Of a DNA stretch of 64,000 nucleotides, positions 7,406-16,997 are shown in pieces (the stretch's first letter is position 1; each line of letters opens with the position of its first letter). The notes below the pieces were generated by a model. The model did not search any database. It was not told where the DNA came from and saw nothing but the letters and a program-made list of their open reading frames with translations. The translations under genes and the position numbers were made by a program. Origin of the DNA: G963668605 sp963668605 (GTDB lineage Bacteria; Acidobacteriota; Terriglobia; Bryobacterales; Bryobacteraceae); NCBI GenBank assembly GCA_963668605.1, contig OY764903.1:3596001-3660000 (forward strand), read 5' to 3'.

Positions 7406-9556
7406 CTACGACACCGCCGGAGTCCCGTAGATTCGGATTACGTTTTCCATCAGCAACAAGCCGCAGTCGCCCTCTAGCGAGAGCATCGATTCGGGATGAA
7501 ACTGCACGGCTTCCACCGGCAACTGCTTGTGGCGAACTCCCATGATCACGCCATCTTCACTTTCGGCCGTAATCTCGAGACAATCCGGCAGAGAATCCCG
7601 CTTCGCGAAGAGCGAATGATAGCGGCCGACCTTGAAGTGCTCAGGCAGTCCGGCAAAGACGCCCTTCCCGAAATGGCGGATCATCGAAGGTTTGCCGTGC
7701 ATGGGATAGCCTAGAACGTCCAACTCGCCGCCGAATGCCTCCACAATGCCCTGCAAGCCAAGGCAGACGCCGAACACTGGCACGCCTAAACCCGCGGCTT
7801 GGAGCACGATTTCCGGCACACCGAAATCCTTGGGCCGGCCCGGACCGGGCGAGATCAGAATTAACGAGGGATTGACCCGCGCAATCATCTCGAGCGGGAA
7901 TCCGGAACGGTAGGTTACGACCTCCGCGCCCGTCTGCCTTGCGTAGTTGGCCAGCGTGTGGATGAAGCAATCGTCGTTATCGACCAGCAGCAGGCGCACT
8001 CCGCCACCCACGGGCGCCATGTGAAAAAACGTCTTCGGTTTGGCGGGCGGCGGATTGAGCGTGCGAAAGAAATTACCGGCCTTGAGCTGCGTTTCGCGCT
8101 CTTCTTCTTCCGGCACAGAATCATAGAGCAGCGTCGCGCCGGCCGAGTACGAGGCCATGCCGTCGCGGAGATGCACCGTGCGGATCAGTATGCCCGTATT
8201 GATATCGCCGTTGAGCGAGAGCATACCCACGGCGCCGCCGTACCAGCCACGCGCATTTTTCTCATAGTCCTCGATCGCCTGCGCCGCGGCTTTCTTGGGC
8301 GCTCCGATTATCGTGACGGCCCACATATGCGTCAGGAAAGCGTCGAGCGAATCGAAGCCCGGCTGAAGCGTGCCCTCGACATGGTCGACCGTATGGAAAA
8401 CCCCGGCATAGGACTCAAGCAAGCGGCGCCCGATCACCTGCACCGAACCCGGCACGCAGACCCGCGACTTGTCGTTGCGGTCGACGTCCGTGCACATCGT
8501 CAACTCCGATTCCTGCTTGGCCGAGCCGAACAGGTCGCGTACGTTGTCGGCATCGGACATCACGTCACCGGTGCGCTCGGCCGTTCCGGCGATCGGACAG
8601 GTTTCCACGCGGTCGCCCTCGACGCGCACAAACATCTCCGGAGAGGCGCCTACCAGTTGTTCGTCGCCGAACTGCAGGAAAAACTCGTAAGGGCTGGGGC
8701 TGAGTTTTTGAATGCGTTCAAACAGCTCCGAAGCACGACGTGCGAACGGGGCACTGAAGGTCTGCCGCAGCACAACTTCGTAGTAATCGCCGCAGCGCAT
8801 GCCTTCGCGCACGGCCTGCACCTTCGCCATGTACTCATGCGGCGTGTGATCGGAAACGATTGCCACATCCGGCAACGCCGGCGCCGCGGCGATCGGCGCG
8901 CTGGTACGATCGAGGCCCAGCGTGGAGATCTCTCCGCGTTTGAATTCGTAGGTGTAGCACTCGATCTGCTCGCGCTTGCGATCCATATAGTAGATCTGGT
9001 CGCAAAGGAACAGGTGCAGATCTTTTTGCCCGTCGCGGGGCAGCTTGAAACGGATCGGATCGAACTGGAAAAGCAAATCGTAGCCAAACGCGCCGACCAG
9101 CCCGAGACGTCCGTCCTTCGGATTGCGAAACTCCTCGATCAGGCTGCGCAGGATCGAAAAGGCCGAAGGCTGCTTGCTGCGCTCTTCTTCCGGAAAGATC
9201 TCCGACAACTCTTTCAGTGTCCCGCGCAATGCGGTGCCGGGAGCGTAGTGGAACGATTGCCAGTGCGGATGGCGCTCCACGACGGGCCGCAGCATTTCGA
9301 GCAGCCGGCCGCCACGCTCATTCAGCGCACGGAACTCCAGCTCGCGGCCCCGGCCCACGATCTCGATGGGCGGATGGACGCTGACGATATCCCAGCGGGA
9401 ATAGCGCCCCGGATACTCGTAACCGGAAGAGAGATAAAAGCCGCGGTAGCTATCGAGATCCCGCAGTAAGTGCCGCAAACCTTTCCGGAAGGGAATGTGC
9501 GAGAGCGTTCTGGTAATCTCCAACCCGCTCGCAGTGCTGTATTTGAGGAGCCGCAT
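7406..9556 (-). CDS. trpE(G): Fused anthranilate synthase, TrpE-TrpG
   Basis: 716 residues, the length of the fused rhizobial-type enzyme that makes anthranilate from chorismate and glutamine. The N-terminal two-thirds is the TrpE chorismate domain (CPIAGTAERT, the THMWAVTIIGAPKKAA region, GGAVGMLSLNGDINTGILIR). A short linker (PPPAKPKTFFHM) leads to the TrpG amidotransferase domain. There the nucleophile is Cys598 in GVCLGLQG, and QFHPESMLS supplies the His/Glu. All key residues are present. PhzE-type enzymes share this architecture, but no phenazine genes are nearby, so tryptophan synthesis is favoured. It stands alone, with no other trp genes in the window. Confidence 0.92.
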   Translation of the reverse strand: MRLLKYSTASGLEITRTLSHIPFRKGLRHLLRDLDSYRGFYLSSGYEYPGRYSRWDIVSVHPPIEIVGRGRELEFRALNERGGRLLEMLRPVVERHPHWQSFHYAPGTALRGTLKELSEIFPEEERSKQPSAFSILRSLIEEFRNPKDGRLGLVGAFGYDLLFQFDPIRFKLPRDGQKDLHLFLCDQIYYMDRKREQIECYTYEFKRGEISTLGLDRTSAPIAAAPALPDVAIVSDHTPHEYMAKVQAVREGMRCGDYYEVVLRQTFSAPFARRASELFERIQKLSPSPYEFFLQFGDEQLVGASPEMFVRVEGDRVETCPIAGTAERTGDVMSDADNVRDLFGSAKQESELTMCTDVDRNDKSRVCVPGSVQVIGRRLLESYAGVFHTVDHVEGTLQPGFDSLDAFLTHMWAVTIIGAPKKAAAQAIEDYEKNARGWYGGAVGMLSLNGDINTGILIRTVHLRDGMASYSAGATLLYDSVPEEEERETQLKAGNFFRTLNPPPAKPKTFFHMAPVGGGVRLLLVDNDDCFIHTLANYARQTGAEVVTYRSGFPLEMIARVNPSLILISPGPGRPKDFGVPEIVLQAAGLGVPVFGVCLGLQGIVEAFGGELDVLGYPMHGKPSMIRHFGKGVFAGLPEHFKVGRYHSLFAKRDSLPDCLEITAESEDGVIMGVRHKQLPVEAVQFHPESMLSLEGDCGLLLMENVIRIYGTPAVS

Positions 9557-9661
9557 GAAACGCCCTGAAGAACGTTAGGGGGTGAACCCTCAGAATAGCA
9601 TGATGTCCGAATTGCTCTCTAATCGAACGGGCCGGTCTAATACAATGATGGGGATACGCCG

Positions 9662-12600
9662 ATGAGGCAAGATGAGGAACGAGTGATTCTGAAGGTCTGT
9701 CGCAACGTCCTGATTCTCACCCTTCTGTTGGCCGGCTGGCCCGCGCAGGCACAGCGCCATCAGTTCAAATCCTATGGCCGGGAGCAGGGGCTCAGTAATC
9801 TGGCGGTCACTAGCCTGCTTCAGGACCGCGCCGGTTTCCTCTGGGTAGGCACGCACGAGGGATTGTTCCGCTACGACGGCAGGCGCTTTCGCCTCTTCGG
9901 CAAAGAACAAGGGCTTTCGGGCGGACAAATCCGCGCGATTCACGAGACCGAAGGCGGAGTGCTCTGGGCCGTGGCTCGGCGCGGATTGTACTGGTTCGAC
10001 GGAAATAGCTTTCGTGCGGCGGACCTGGGACCTGGCATCGAGATCATCGGCCGGAATTCGTTGGCATCTTCGGCCGGCGAAAAAGTCTACGCCGGCACGA
10101 ACAAGGGTCTATTCACCGGTGAGCGCGGGAGCTTTCGCCTGATCGAGATGCCAGCCGGGCTTCGAGATCCGAGGATCGCCGGGGTCTATGCGGATCGCTC
10201 CGGGAACGTCTGGTTCGGATGTTCGCGGCAGATCTGGCGACTACGCGACGGCAGGATCGATGGCTTCGGCCCGGCCGAGGGCGTGCCCGGCGATAGCTGG
10301 GACGGATTCCAGACGGATTCGAACGGCCACCTGTGGGCGCGAAGTTCCTCGCAGTTGCTCGTACAGGTGCAGCCCGGTGGGAAATTCGTATTGAAGCATG
10401 CCGGGATGCCACAATCCGGGTTTGGTGGATCGCTGTACCTCAGCAACAGCGGCCGAATGTTCGCGCCCACCGATCTCGGCTTGGTGCGGTTCGACGAGAA
10501 AGAGTGGAGCCTCACGGGCAGCGCGGAGGGCTTGCCGGCCGATGCCGTCTCTAGCGTGATAGAGGATCGGGAAGGTTCCGTCTGGCTGGGTCTGTTTGGC
10601 TTCGGATTGGCCCGCTGGTTGGGAATCGACCGCTGGACCGCCTGGACGAGGGCTGATGGGTTAAGCAACGACGCGATTTCGGCGATCGTTCGCGATGGAC
10701 ACGGCACGCTGTGGATTGGCACCGATAACGGACTAAACCATCTCGACCGGAAACAGCGCCCGGGACCCGTTCTACGCGCGGGCGGAGGATTGGGCGGGAG
10801 TAAGGTGCGCGCTCTGCAGGCGGCGAGTTCCGGCATTCTGTGGGTTGGATCGAGTCCAGGAGGGGTCACGAGCGTAGACAGTCTGCGACGCGGCGCGCTA
10901 CGCCATTACGGCGCACGCGATGGACTGACCGACGACAGAGTGAATGGGCTCCTGCTGGATACGGAACAGAGGCTTTGGGTAAGCACGGTGGGCGGCCTGT
11001 TCCGGTCGACTACAACCGGCGTGGCAACCCGCTTTGAGAAATTGACGCCGCCCGGAACATCCCCGGATGAAGGATTTTTCCGGCTGCTGGTCGATCCAGG
11101 CGGAACGGTCTGGGTAGGAGGAAGCCGCGGCCTGTTGCGCTGGAACCGCGGCGCCTGGTTGCGCCTGACCACCAGCGACGGACTGGCGGAAGATGCGGTC
11201 ACGCACGTTGCGCGCACGGCCGACGGCAGTTTGTGGGTTGCCTACCGGAGATCGCTCGGCATTTCGCGCCTGCGCTTCGTGGACGGCCGGCCGAATGTGC
11301 AAGCCATCACTCGCAACGACGGCTTGCATTCGGACCATATCCTCTTCCTGGGAGTCGATTCCGCCGGAAAGCTATGGATCGGAAGCGATGACGGCGTCGA
11401 TGTGTTCGCTGACGGCGTCTCGACCCACTTCGGCCGGCGCGACGGACTGGTCTGGGACGACTGCAACACGAATGCATTTTTCTCCGAGGGCAATGGAACA
11501 GTATGGGTCGGCACAAGCCACGGTCTGGCGCGTTACTCTGCCGTCGGCGAAGAACGATCGCTTCCGCCGCCCCAGATCGCCATTGCGTCCGTGAGCTTCG
11601 GCGGAAAGCCGGCGGAGTGGTCGAAGCCGCTGGTTGTGCAGCATCGTGACGCGGCGTTCACGGCCGGCCTTGCGGCGCTCTCGTTTGCCAGCGAAGGGGA
11701 TGTCCGTTTCCGTTATCGCCTGATGGGCTTTGACGACCAGTGGACGCAGACCGACCAACCCGAGGTGCACTACTCCAAACTCGCGCCCGGATCGTATGTG
11801 TTTGAAGCGCTGGCGCGCAACGCCGGAGGCGCCTGGAGCGACGAGCCGGCGACCGTCTCGTTCCGGATTCTGGCTCCCTGGTATCTGACGTGGTGGTTCC
11901 GCCTTCTGCTGCCCGGCGCGCTTTGTGGGCTGGTCTTCGCAATCTGGAGCTGGAAAACCCGGTCGTTTCAGGAAGAACAACAACGTCTCGAACGCGCCGT
12001 GACGGAACGCACCGAAGAACTCACCCGCCAGAACCAGACGGTGGAGGCGCAGAAAAGCGAGATTGAACTATTGCTTGCAAAGGCGGAGCACGCTAATCAA
12101 CTCAAGAGCGAGTTCCTGGCCAACATGAGCCATGAGATCCGCACACCGATGAATGGCGTGCTTGGGATGCTGGCGCTGGCGCTTGACACCGACCTCGACA
12201 GCGAGCAGCGCGAGTATTTGATGACTTCGCGCAGCTCGGCGCAGTCGTTACTCGGACTGCTGAACGAGATTCTCGACCTTTCCCGGATCGAGGCCAACCG
12301 CATGGAGTTGGAGAAGGCTCCATTCAGCATCCGCGAGACGATGCACGCGGCGCTCGAAACGTTGCGTGCCGACGCGGCGCGGAAAAACCTCTCGTTCAAT
12401 ATCACGGTTTCCAGCGACGTTCCGGACAATCTGCTTGGCGACGCACAGCGCTTGCGGCAGGTGCTGCTGAACCTGACGGGAAATGCAGTCAAGTTCACGG
12501 AGACGGGTGGCGTCGACGTAACGGCCGCGCTGGAATCGAGTGCGGACAAGGGCATCACGATCCATTTTTGCGTGAGCGACACGGGCATTGGCGTGGCTCT

Positions 12601-13255
12601 CGATCAGCAGGCCGCGATTTTCGAGCCGTTCCGCCAGGCCGATGGTTCGACGACACGGCGCTACGGAGGCTCCGGCCTGGGACTGGCGATCTCCCGTAAG
12701 ATGGCGGAAATCATGGGGGGCCGTATTTGGATGGAGAGCGAACCCGGCCTGGGCAGCACGTTTCACTTCACAGCGCGCTTTGAACTCGCGGCGCTAGGGG
12801 AGGAAGTGGAGTCGAGCGCGCTCGCGGTGGAGCCGCATCCCGGCCCGGACTCGGCCATTCGTCCGCTGCGCATCCTGCTCGCGGAAGACAACGAAGTGAA
12901 CCGCTGCGTTGTGGAACGCTTGCTCTCCCGGCAGGGCCACCAGATCACGTCCGTAAAGGACGGGGCGGCGGCAGCCAGCGCCGCGCGTGAGTCCGGGTTT
13001 GACCTCGTGTTCATGGACGTTCAGATGCCGGTAATGGACGGCCTCGAGGCAACGCGGAGCATCCGGGACTTCGAACTCCCGCTGAAACGGCATATCCCGA
13101 TCGTAGCGATGACAGCGAACGCGATGAAAGGCGACCGGGAACGTTGCTTGAACGCGGGAATGGATGACTACCTGGCAAAGCCGGTGCACCCGTCGGCGCT
13201 CTTCGAGGCCGTGCGGCGCTGGTCGACTGCGAACGAGTGTTCAAGCGGCGAATAG
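9662..13255 (+). CDS. Hybrid two-component sensor: propeller, Y_Y_Y, HisKA, HATPase, receiver
   Basis: 1197 residues. A signal peptide (about residues 9-30) leads to a large periplasmic sensor built of Reg_prop repeats (recurrent GxLWVGT/DGLW patterns) folding as two seven-bladed propellers, then a Y_Y_Y domain. One membrane span (about residues 740-762) and a coiled coil lead to HisKA with phospho-acceptor His824 in NMSHEIRTP. A HATPase domain with GGSGLGLAI follows, and then a C-terminal receiver with Asp1119 in VFMDVQMPVMDGL. This is the glycan-sensing hybrid layout known from Bacteroides, but without a C-terminal AraC output domain, so phosphate must pass on to another protein. TACAAT lies about 20 nt before the ATG. 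Confidence 0.93.
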   Translation: MRQDEERVILKVCRNVLILTLLLAGWPAQAQRHQFKSYGREQGLSNLAVTSLLQDRAGFLWVGTHEGLFRYDGRRFRLFGKEQGLSGGQIRAIHETEGGVLWAVARRGLYWFDGNSFRAADLGPGIEIIGRNSLASSAGEKVYAGTNKGLFTGERGSFRLIEMPAGLRDPRIAGVYADRSGNVWFGCSRQIWRLRDGRIDGFGPAEGVPGDSWDGFQTDSNGHLWARSSSQLLVQVQPGGKFVLKHAGMPQSGFGGSLYLSNSGRMFAPTDLGLVRFDEKEWSLTGSAEGLPADAVSSVIEDREGSVWLGLFGFGLARWLGIDRWTAWTRADGLSNDAISAIVRDGHGTLWIGTDNGLNHLDRKQRPGPVLRAGGGLGGSKVRALQAASSGILWVGSSPGGVTSVDSLRRGALRHYGARDGLTDDRVNGLLLDTEQRLWVSTVGGLFRSTTTGVATRFEKLTPPGTSPDEGFFRLLVDPGGTVWVGGSRGLLRWNRGAWLRLTTSDGLAEDAVTHVARTADGSLWVAYRRSLGISRLRFVDGRPNVQAITRNDGLHSDHILFLGVDSAGKLWIGSDDGVDVFADGVSTHFGRRDGLVWDDCNTNAFFSEGNGTVWVGTSHGLARYSAVGEERSLPPPQIAIASVSFGGKPAEWSKPLVVQHRDAAFTAGLAALSFASEGDVRFRYRLMGFDDQWTQTDQPEVHYSKLAPGSYVFEALARNAGGAWSDEPATVSFRILAPWYLTWWFRLLLPGALCGLVFAIWSWKTRSFQEEQQRLERAVTERTEELTRQNQTVEAQKSEIELLLAKAEHANQLKSEFLANMSHEIRTPMNGVLGMLALALDTDLDSEQREYLMTSRSSAQSLLGLLNEILDLSRIEANRMELEKAPFSIRETMHAALETLRADAARKNLSFNITVSSDVPDNLLGDAQRLRQVLLNLTGNAVKFTETGGVDVTAALESSADKGITIHFCVSDTGIGVALDQQAAIFEPFRQADGSTTRRYGGSGLGLAISRKMAEIMGGRIWMESEPGLGSTFHFTARFELAALGEEVESSALAVEPHPGPDSAIRPLRILLAEDNEVNRCVVERLLSRQGHQITSVKDGAAAASAARESGFDLVFMDVQMPVMDGLEATRSIRDFELPLKRHIPIVAMTANAMKGDRERCLNAGMDDYLAKPVHPSALFEAVRRWSTANECSSGE

Positions 13256-13321
13256 ACGTAGGTCAAACAGCAGGGGACATCAGTCTGCAATTCTGATAGA
13301 CTAAGAAACGTCCACGACAAT

Positions 13322-13399
13322 CGGGCCGTGGCGCAGCCTGGCTAGCGCGCTTGCTTGGGGTGCAAGAGGTCCCGGGTTCAAATCCCGGCGGCCCGACCA
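13322..13399 (+). tRNA. tRNA-Pro (anticodon GGG), CCA encoded
   Basis: A full cloverleaf can be read. The acceptor stem CGGGCCG pairs with CGGCCCG. The D arm contains GCAGCCTGGCTAGCGC. The anticodon stem CTTGC/GCAAG has loop TTGGGGT, giving anticodon GGG. The T arm is CCGGGTTCAAATCCCGG, and the discriminator A plus CCA is at 13396-13399. The 3' flank is a possible integration site. Confidence 0.95.
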
Positions 13400-13793
13400 A
13401 TCTTCTGCTTTTGTATTCAATTCTTTAGGAGCTTTTCGGCAGGTTCCGTGCTGCCATTTGCTGCCAAGCGGTTTTGCTAATCCTTTTGCAAGCCTCGTCT
13501 GCCTTCTCTCCCGCGGTGACTTCGCGCTCCAATACCTCCGATGCGATCTCCTCCCGGAGTCAAGTACATAAGTGCCCAAACGAGACCGGCGTCACTCCTC
13601 GTTAGGTCTTGGAATTCCGGAGCCAGACCAGGAGAGTATTCCGGCCAGCGACCATCGGCACAAGCTGCCAGATGGTTACAACGTTGTGAAGAGGTCTGTG
13701 CTCGGCGGATTGCATCACGGATGCAGCGCGAAAATCTGAATCCATGGCGCCTGTTCGGGCTGCTTTCAGGATGGGCAATGATATGCTGGTGCC
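13400..13793. other. tRNA 3' flank without an intact gene; possible integrase-tail remnant
   Basis: No credible full gene is present on either strand. On the minus strand, directly downstream of the tRNA, a short frame ends AWQQMAARNLPKSS about 25 bp from the tRNA. The tail of an integrase or other mobile-element gene next to a tRNA is a common arrangement, but the fragment is too short to assign. I saw no second copy of the tRNA 3' end in this interval. Confidence 0.3.
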
Positions 13794-15086
13794 TTGCATA
13801 ATTCGACCATCCGTCAAAGACGGATTATTCCGAATCTGCGCTGGTGGATCGGCGGACTGCTGTTCGCCTCCACAGTCATTAACTACATCGACCGGCAGAC
13901 GCTGAGTGTGCTGGCGCCTCACCTGAAAACCGAGTTCTCCTGGAATAACTCGGATTGGGCCCTCATCGTCATCTCCTTCCGAATTGCGTACGCGGTGATG
14001 CAGACGGTCGCGGGCCGGGTGCTGGACCGACTCGGAACTCGCCGCGGTCTCCTCCTGACGGTGAGTTGGTATTCGCTTGCCGCTGCCGTCACCTCCGCTG
14101 CCGTGGGCCTGAAGAGTTTCATCTTCTTCCGGTTTCTCTTGGGCTCCGGGGAAGCGGCCAATTGGCCAGGCGCGACCAAAACCGTTTCCGAGTGGTTCCC
14201 TAAATCGGAACGCGGTTGGGCCGTAGCCTTGTTCGACAGCGGATCTTCCGTCGGTGGGGCAATCGCCCCATTTCTGGTGTTTTGGATTTACAGGGTTTCC
14301 GGAAGCTGGCGACCGGCGTTTTTTTTCACGGCTTTGTTGGGACTAATTTGGGTCCTGGTGTGGAAGGCATTTTACCAGCCCCCGGAGACGCATCCCAACC
14401 TCGGTCCGAAAGAGCGCGCGATGATCATGGAGGGACGCAAGGAAGAGCAGCGGCTCGAAGCCCACGCCATAACCAGCGACGGGCAGCGGCCCGCATCCTG
14501 GCGTCAACTCCTGAGTCTGAAGGAGACCTGGGGCATCGTGCTGGGTAGGGCGTTGACGGATCCAGTCTGGTTTTTTATCACCGACTGGTTCGCGATCTAC
14601 CTGGTTGCGAAAGGATTCACGCTGGAGAACACGCTGATGGGATTCTGGATCCCATTCCTGGCGGCTGACCTCGGTAACTTCTTTGGTGGTGGTTTCTCGA
14701 GCTATCTCATCAAGCGCGGCTGGCCGGTCTTGAAGGCGCGCAAATTCCTCATCCTGATCTGCGGTCTTGGAATGACGCTACTCATTCCAACCGTAAGCGT
14801 CTCTTCGTTCCCTGTGATCGTCGCCCTGTTCGCCATCTCGACGTTTTCGTACGCAGCTTGGTCCACGATGGCGCTGTCGCTGCCCGCGGATTTGTATCCT
14901 TCCGGATCGGTGGCCTCCGTGAGCGGGCTGAGCGGTACGGGCGCCGGCGTGGGTACGATCATTTCCACCTTCCTGATCGGGCATATTGCGGACAAGTATT
15001 CCTTCGCTCCTATCTTGGTTGGAGCGAGTCTTATCCCGCTGGTTGCCACGGCACTGGTCTTTCTACTTGTAAGGAAGAAGAAATAA
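13794..15086 (+). CDS. MFS transporter, hexuronate/anion:cation symporter type
   Basis: 430 residues, 12 predicted membrane helices. The first helix region reads STVINYIDRQTLSVLAPHL, and the loop 2-3 motif is RVLDRLGTRRG. The segment GSGEAANWPGATKTVSEWFP is characteristic of the ACS branch of the MFS, which includes the ExuT hexuronate and GudP glucarate transporters. The start is TTG 13794. TATGCT at 13782-13787 ends 6 nt before it and there is no Shine-Dalgarno, so this may be a leaderless message. Exact substrate is not decidable. A uronate would fit the mannonate dehydratase at 41977, although that gene is 27 kb away. Confidence 0.85.
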   Translation: MHNSTIRQRRIIPNLRWWIGGLLFASTVINYIDRQTLSVLAPHLKTEFSWNNSDWALIVISFRIAYAVMQTVAGRVLDRLGTRRGLLLTVSWYSLAAAVTSAAVGLKSFIFFRFLLGSGEAANWPGATKTVSEWFPKSERGWAVALFDSGSSVGGAIAPFLVFWIYRVSGSWRPAFFFTALLGLIWVLVWKAFYQPPETHPNLGPKERAMIMEGRKEEQRLEAHAITSDGQRPASWRQLLSLKETWGIVLGRALTDPVWFFITDWFAIYLVAKGFTLENTLMGFWIPFLAADLGNFFGGGFSSYLIKRGWPVLKARKFLILICGLGMTLLIPTVSVSSFPVIVALFAISTFSYAAWSTMALSLPADLYPSGSVASVSGLSGTGAGVGTIISTFLIGHIADKYSFAPILVGASLIPLVATALVFLLVRKKK

Positions 15087-15138
15087 GCTCATCTATTGTT
15101 TTGACGAATCCTACCTGTATATTTGCGATGACAGCCGC

Positions 15139-15316
15139 ATGAGCGCCACTTCGGGTTCCGACACGGTCACGGTGCCGCTGCTGCAGACCAACTCCGCCGA
15201 CATTGCGCAGGTGATCGACCGCCTGTTCATGGACCAGCTCTATCTACGTCTCGAGCCGCAACCCGTTCAGCCTGATCTCCCTGACTCGCGGGGAATCGGG
15301 CGGCGGCAGCGCGTAG
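15139..15316 (+). pseudogene. Fragment of a CnaB-type TonB-dependent receptor (plug domain)
   Basis: The first frame reads SDTVTVPLLQTNSADIAQVI; after a frameshift near 15243 the frame YVSSRNPFSLISLTRGESGG follows and ends at TAG 15314. Together these match the acidobacterial TonB receptor plug pattern (VTVxAxxPLLQTxSAxxxxVI...LPLNGRNPFxLxxLxPG). Neither the signal/CnaB domain nor the barrel is present. It lies just after the MFS gene, so a receptor once accompanied this uptake cluster. Confidence 0.6.
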
Positions 15317-15438
15317 CCGCTATGGCACGGTCCGTACGGTCCCGAACGCGCCGGGTGTATGGAACGAGTGAATGGGCGGGGGGATCGGCGACCATGCACT
15401 GCTCTGCGCGTTCGTGATCCCGCCGGTGCGGTATAGAT

Positions 15439-15764
15439 TCAAGCGCCAGAAATCGCCCGGACGCGGCGGTGCATGTCGGCGAAAAAGTCCGGCCCATGAG
15501 TGGTGATGGAGACGGTGGTGTCCTCAAGGCCGTTATACGCCAGCGCCGGTCCCCGGGAGGCATGCAGAGCATAAAGCACAGCGGGGCGGGAAGCGAGATA
15601 GGAGACCGCCTGCATGACGTCCGTCATCATGAGTCCGCCCACGCGCTGCCCCAGTTCCGGCGGAGACTGCGCCACATCGTGAGCGCGCGTGCCCGACTTG
15701 CGCTCGATGTTGCGTTCGCCTTCGCCGATTGGATCATAGGCAAGCACCGCCGCGGACGGCCCCT
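15439..15764 (-). pseudogene. Fragment of an acetylxylan-esterase-like alpha/beta hydrolase
   Basis: The frame contains AAVLAYDPIGEGERNIER followed by RVGGLMMTDVMQAVSYL, typical of the AXE1-like esterases that are frequent in Acidobacteria. It then jumps from YLASRP directly to a late segment (SRGPALAYNGLEDTTVSITT, then HGPDFFADM). The nucleophile-elbow region between these parts is missing, and the N-terminus is absent. Frame continuity is kept although about 100 residues appear deleted. It abuts the stop of the PmoA-like gene on the same strand. Confidence 0.6.
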
Positions 15765-16700
15765 TTATTTCGTTGCGGCGTACTCCTTGTACATAGCCGG
15801 GATGTCGAGTGCGTGGACGTCGCCGGGGTGAATCACCACACAATAGCGGAAACGCAGAGACCCACCCGGTTCGACCGTGAGGCTGCCGTCCTGCGTCTTG
15901 TCACCTGTGAAGTCCCTAACGCCGAAGATATTCGTCGCAAGCAAACCGTAGGCGCGCGCGTGCCAGTAGGTAGGGTATCGCGGGTTCGACGGGTGGTCCA
16001 TGATCGCAACCCCTACTGTCTGGCCGTCCACCTGCCCGAAGTAGTCCACCCATGGAGAACGTTTGCCCCATACGTTCTTCTCGGTTTCCTTGCCTTCCGC
16101 ATTGACCATCTTCCCGGTGCGGGCCTCGGATAACGGAGTGGCGAGGCGTATGCCGAATGTCCCTTCCTTGGTGTCGGCGAATTTCAGCGTGTCGATGGCA
16201 TCGATCCTGTTCTCGTAATCGATGATGCGCAGCTTCGGATCGGAGTAGAAGGTAATGGTCCGGGTTTCCGACATGATCGGCTTGCCTTGCGGATCGAGGC
16301 CGTCAAAAATCACCTTGACGCTGCCGGACTTCTTTCCATCCTTGGCTTCGGCTACCTTTTTCAAAGCCATCCGCGCTTGCTTCGGGTTCTTCACGCTGGC
16401 CTCGGTCGCCCAGAAATTGTAACCGTTCACGTCTCCGTGGGAAAAGAACATCCCGCGGTGATGCGGGTGGTCCTTGGTTTCGCCGGGAAATTCTTCCATC
16501 GGGAAATGCCGGGTCACAAGGATGCCCGAAGCCGTCCGCAACGGGTAAACATAGGGCTTATTGCCGTCGGCCGAGATGAAGAATTCGGTGTAGGGCTTCC
16601 CATCGATCTCCACGGCAATGCGGTCCTTACGCTGCGTGAATTTCACCTGCGCGCACAGCGGCAACGCCAGGAGTAGAACAATTGAGAGTCGCGATAGCAT
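15765..16700 (-). CDS. PmoA-family (DUF6807) secreted protein
   Basis: 311 residues from ATG 16700, which begins a clear signal peptide (MLSRLSIVLLLALPLCAQVK). The body carries family landmarks: DHPHHRGMFFSHGDVNGYNFW, GTFGIRLATPL, GKRSPWVDYFGQVDGQTVGVA, and HARAYGLLATNIFG. The family is named after a link to methane-monooxygenase operons but is widespread in glycan-degrading bacteria; its role is unknown and a carbohydrate-related one is suspected. The frame is open further upstream, but the signal peptide fixes the start. Pseudogene remnants flank it on both sides. Confidence 0.85.
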   Translation of the reverse strand: MLSRLSIVLLLALPLCAQVKFTQRKDRIAVEIDGKPYTEFFISADGNKPYVYPLRTASGILVTRHFPMEEFPGETKDHPHHRGMFFSHGDVNGYNFWATEASVKNPKQARMALKKVAEAKDGKKSGSVKVIFDGLDPQGKPIMSETRTITFYSDPKLRIIDYENRIDAIDTLKFADTKEGTFGIRLATPLSEARTGKMVNAEGKETEKNVWGKRSPWVDYFGQVDGQTVGVAIMDHPSNPRYPTYWHARAYGLLATNIFGVRDFTGDKTQDGSLTVEPGGSLRFRYCVVIHPGDVHALDIPAMYKEYAATK

Positions 16701-16997
16701 ATCAGCGGTCAGTATTCCACGTAATCGAGCTGCTGTCCATCGAACGTCTTCAGGACTCCAGCATGGCGCGCCAGGAGGTACAGGCCCTCGAAGGAGGCGC
16801 TCCGCTGATCCAACGTGCGGAGGCATCCTCCCGCTGGACAAGAGAAAAAGTGGACGACGTCGAGAGGCGGGGTATAGAATGCCAGGCGTGAAAAGGCAAA
16901 TTGGTTACCCGCAACTCCCTCTTTCGACTTCGAGGTAGTGGGGCTGATCGGCGATCTAAAGATAGCCCCGGAATCTGCTTGCGATATAGTGATCTCC
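16701..16997. other. Intergenic region with a possible C-terminal gene remnant
   Basis: A minus-strand frame ends at 16709 with FEGLYLLARHAGVLKTFDG then QQLDYVEY, 10 nt before the PmoA-like start. It looks like the tail of a gene that once preceded the PmoA-like gene, but it cannot be assigned to a family and has no recognisable start. TATAGT at 16985-16990 belongs to the amidohydrolase promoter. Confidence 0.3.

Noticed and set aside
7958..9469. 503-codon plus-strand frame
   Set aside because: It lies opposite the fused anthranilate synthase, whose domains and catalytic residues are intact; the frame is a shadow in GC-rich DNA.
13301..13579. Minus-strand frame containing RRDLNPGPLAPQASALARL
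   Set aside because: It is the antisense of the tRNA-Pro gene, a well-known false protein.
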